NCBI RefSeq assembly: GCF_938045225.1 | Contig: NZ_CALINL010000060.1 | Location: 1-7,983 of the forward strand | Length of the DNA: 7,983 nucleotides | DNA from: an uncultured Campylobacter sp. | Lineage (GTDB): Bacteria; Campylobacterota; Campylobacteria; Campylobacterales; Campylobacteraceae | Reading direction: 5' to 3' | Part shown: piece by piece, positions 6,816 to 7,983 of the stretch | Position numbering within the stretch: the first letter of the stretch is position 1 | How the letters are laid out: each line of letters opens with the position of its first letter | Program-made: the position numbers and the translations under genes | The notes under the pieces: generated by a model | The model's input: only the letters and a program-made list of their open reading frames with translations | What the model was told of the DNA's origin: nothing | The model's database searches: none

Positions 6816-6850
6816 AGCCTATTTTCTCGAAAATTCCCGATAAAAAGGCT
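6816..6850 (+). promoter_or_regulatory. Leader hairpin that would cover the ribosome site of the helix-turn-helix gene
   Basis: AGCCT (6816-6820), a bulged A, and TTTT (6822-6825) can pair with AAAA (6842-6845) and AGGCT (6846-6850) around a 16-nt loop. The 3' arm contains the AAAAAGG ribosome site, which stands 6 nt before the ATG at 6855. Pairing would hide it. Most of the stem is A-U, so stability is modest. Confidence 0.35.
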
Positions 6851-6854
6851 AAAA

Positions 6855-7061
6855 ATGGGAAATAATCTATCAAAAAGAGATATTGCGGGGATTTTAAATA
6901 TAGATACGAAAACGCTTTATAACTGGAAGAAAAACAAGCCCGAACTCTACCGTATCGTTATGCTAGGGTTTAAATTCGACGAGCTCTTAAAACAAGCCGA
7001 AAATAACTTGGACGAGCTTCAAAAAATCGCAGAAGAAAATCAAAATTTTAGATTGAAGTGA
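6855..7061 (+). CDS. Small helix-turn-helix DNA-binding protein, probable regulator
   Basis: The 68-residue protein has a helix-turn-helix at about residues 5-31: LSKRDIAGILNI (first helix), a turn at DTK, and TLYNWKKNKPELYRIV as recognition helix and extension. The pattern (advance through helix one, then T-LYNW-K) is typical of Xre-like and phage-type regulators, but I cannot name the family. Residues 40-65 (KFDELLKQAENNLDELQKIAEE) are charged and heptad-like and probably dimerise the protein. The ATG is supported by AAAAAGG 6 nt upstream. It diverges from the UPF0174 operon over a 160-bp region rich in inverted repeats, so autoregulation and control of that operon are likely. No sensor domain is present. 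Confidence 0.75.
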   Translation: MGNNLSKRDIAGILNIDTKTLYNWKKNKPELYRIVMLGFKFDELLKQAENNLDELQKIAEENQNFRLK

Positions 7062-7211
7062 GGATTGGAGCCGCATTTTACGCGATAAATTCGCCAAAAA
7101 TCCAGCGCCGATAAAAAACAGGATAAACTGCAAATTTGACGCTAAATTTTTAGATACAAATCAAATTTGCCAAATTTGACCGCACCGCGAAACATACATT
7201 AAATTTGCACT

Positions 7212-7217
7212 TATAAT
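7212..7217 (+). promoter_or_regulatory. Orphan TATAAT -10 box
   Basis: This is a perfect TATAAT with no plus-strand reading frame behind it. If active it would start RNA near 7224 that could stop at the T-run at 7283-7287 or at the hairpin at 7347-7388. Such boxes are common by chance in AT-rich DNA. Confidence 0.3.
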
Positions 7218-7247
7218 TTAAACGGGAATTTTAAATTCGTCTCAGCA

Positions 7248-7287
7248 AGCCGCACGGATAGCGATAACAGCGGCTCGGCAAGTTTTT
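7248..7287 (+). terminator. Possible weak terminator in the intergenic region
   Basis: AGCCGC (7248-7253) and GCGGCT (7270-7275) pair around a 16-nt loop. TTTTT follows at 7283-7287, 7 nt after the stem. The large loop and the gap before the T-run weaken it. It could end the helix-turn-helix transcript or a small RNA starting near 7224. Confidence 0.3.
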
Positions 7288-7346
7288 ATATTAAGCGATC
7301 AGCAAGAACAAAAAACATAGTCAAACCCGCAAATTTTATCTTTTTA

Positions 7347-7388
7347 AAATTTAACCGCCGCCGACCTTTTGCCAGGACGGTTAAATTT
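7347..7388 (-). terminator. Terminator hairpin of the chemoreceptor gene
   Basis: AAATTTAACCG (7347-7357) and CGGTTAAATTT (7378-7388) are perfect 11-bp arms around a GC-rich 20-nt centre, starting 2 nt after the minus-strand stop codon. Only a short T stretch follows on the minus strand (TTTT near 7346-7349), so efficiency is uncertain. Confidence 0.55.
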
Positions 7389-7390
7389 CA

Positions 7391-7983
7391 TTATTTCCTA
7401 GCCGCTCTAACCGCGTCTAAAAGCGTTTCAAAGCCTACTTTGCTCGAGTTTTCCACGTCTTTTAGTATTTCCACTCCCGCGGCATTATCTTTGCCGTTAT
7501 CTGAGAAAATTTTAATCGCTTTGTCGAGTCCGTTATGCACGTTTTCGTGATGGCGAGAGATATCTTGTACGGTTTTTGAGTCATTTATGATGATATTTTT
7601 TACTTTCTCATTAAACCACTTAGCAAAACGGCAGTGACCGACATCCGGCACGCTTTCAAATTCGCCTTGCAATACCGCCCTATAACCGTTTAGTTTCATA
7701 TTTATATGGTCGATTTTGCCGTTGCTGACGTTTACTTCATTAGTAACGTTTAGGGCTTGATTTAGGATGTTTTGCGTGTTTTCGTTCACGCTTGCGATAG
7801 TGCCTTGAAAATCGCTCAAAACGCGCATCACGTCGCCAGAAATTTTAGAGAAATTTTCGCTCATTCCTATCATCGTGTTTGAGCTTTGTTTAAGCCCGTT
7901 TATGTTTACCTCTACTTCAAGAGTGGCGTTTCGCTGGTGTCTTTGTGGGGCAGCAACTGGCATCAATGGCACGGCAAATCGCC
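7391..7983 (-). CDS. Methyl-accepting chemotaxis protein, C-terminal part with CZB zinc-binding domain (5' end outside window)
   Basis: This is the end of a chemoreceptor that signals to CheA/CheW at the polar array. From TLEVEVNINGLKQSSNTMIGMSENF onward it reads as the descending arm of the cytoplasmic hairpin. The last 110 residues form a chemoreceptor zinc-binding (CZB) domain with the expected 3-His/1-Cys pattern. Counted from the GTG at 7972 these are His89 (IDHINMK), Cys114 (HCRFAKWF, with Ala where Gly is usual), His142 and His146 (HHENVH). CZB domains bind zinc and have been linked to zinc or oxidant sensing, for example in H. pylori TlpD. The frame stays open to the window edge, so the in-frame GTG at 7972 is not a real start. 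The sensor domain is not visible. The stretch at about 7925-7972 does not match the conserved hairpin tip. Confidence 0.85.
   Translation of the reverse strand, partial: RFAVPLMPVAAPQRHQRNATLEVEVNINGLKQSSNTMIGMSENFSKISGDVMRVLSDFQGTIASVNENTQNILNQALNVTNEVNVSNGKIDHINMKLNGYRAVLQGEFESVPDVGHCRFAKWFNEKVKNIIINDSKTVQDISRHHENVHNGLDKAIKIFSDNGKDNAAGVEILKDVENSSKVGFETLLDAVRAARK

Larger units (their letters stand above)
7062..7390. other. Gene-free intergenic stretch of 329 bp
   Basis: I see no convincing reading frame with a ribosome site on either strand and no tRNA. It holds repeated AAATTTG motifs (CAAATTTGAC at 7131-7140 and 7171-7180, exactly 40 bp apart), a TATAAT box at 7212-7217, a hairpin with a T-run at 7248-7287, and a long-arm hairpin at 7347-7388. 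The last serves the convergent chemoreceptor gene. Confidence 0.6.

Noticed and set aside
7131..7180. CAAATTTGAC repeated at 7131-7140 and 7171-7180 as a possible iteron or CRISPR-like repeat
   Set aside because: There are only two exact copies, and AAATTTG is very common throughout this genome, including inside genes.
7241..7306. CTCAGCAAG, CTCGGCAAG and ATCAGCAAG as a direct-repeat array
   Set aside because: The copies are short and imperfect, with unequal spacing of 33 and 24 bp; chance is a sufficient explanation.
7391..7972. GTG at 7972-7970 as the true start of a short stand-alone CZB protein
   Set aside because: No ribosome site is seen before it, the frame remains open to the edge with FAV-like residues upstream, and the protein includes chemoreceptor signalling-domain sequence that belongs to a longer receptor.

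Overview
The window looks like a Campylobacter chromosome, probably one of the higher-GC species of the C. showae/rectus/curvus group. The evidence is the minus-strand order pheS-pheT-aroA-ispH with a divergent HIT-family gene (the order I recall from C. jejuni), the frequent AAATTT motifs, and protein sequences that read as Campylobacter orthologues. The species assignment is inference.

Positions 605-5675 are core genome. pheS, pheT and aroA form a minus-strand operon joined by two ATGA overlaps. It makes both subunits of phenylalanyl-tRNA synthetase and the sixth enzyme of the shikimate pathway, so it couples an aromatic biosynthesis enzyme to phenylalanine charging. A HIT nucleotide hydrolase gene is read divergently from a 123-bp promoter region and ends at two hairpins.

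Positions 1-615 are anomalous. A minus-strand frame with no stop begins as the N-terminus of IspH, in its expected place after aroA. After about 61 codons it switches in frame to the acyl-ACP ligase domain of an Aas-like protein. A chimeric assembly join is the most likely explanation; a true rearrangement is the alternative.

Positions 5766-7061 are an AT-richer accessory-looking module. A minus-strand pair encodes a UPF0174/YaaW-family protein (N-terminal DUF3944-like) and a 67-residue single-pass membrane protein whose start overlaps it. A divergent 68-residue helix-turn-helix protein faces them. Their shared 160-bp intergenic region holds inverted repeats and three CCTTA sites spaced exactly 31 bp apart, which look like an operator. 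The function of the module is unknown. It is the best candidate here for an undescribed system, but the evidence is architecture only.

Positions 7062-7390 hold no convincing gene, though a TATAAT box and two hairpins suggest a possible small RNA. Positions 7391-7983 carry the C-terminus of a chemoreceptor with a zinc-binding CZB domain, cut by the window edge. Its last 60 or so bases do not read as the conserved chemoreceptor hairpin tip, so sequence quality at that edge is doubtful.
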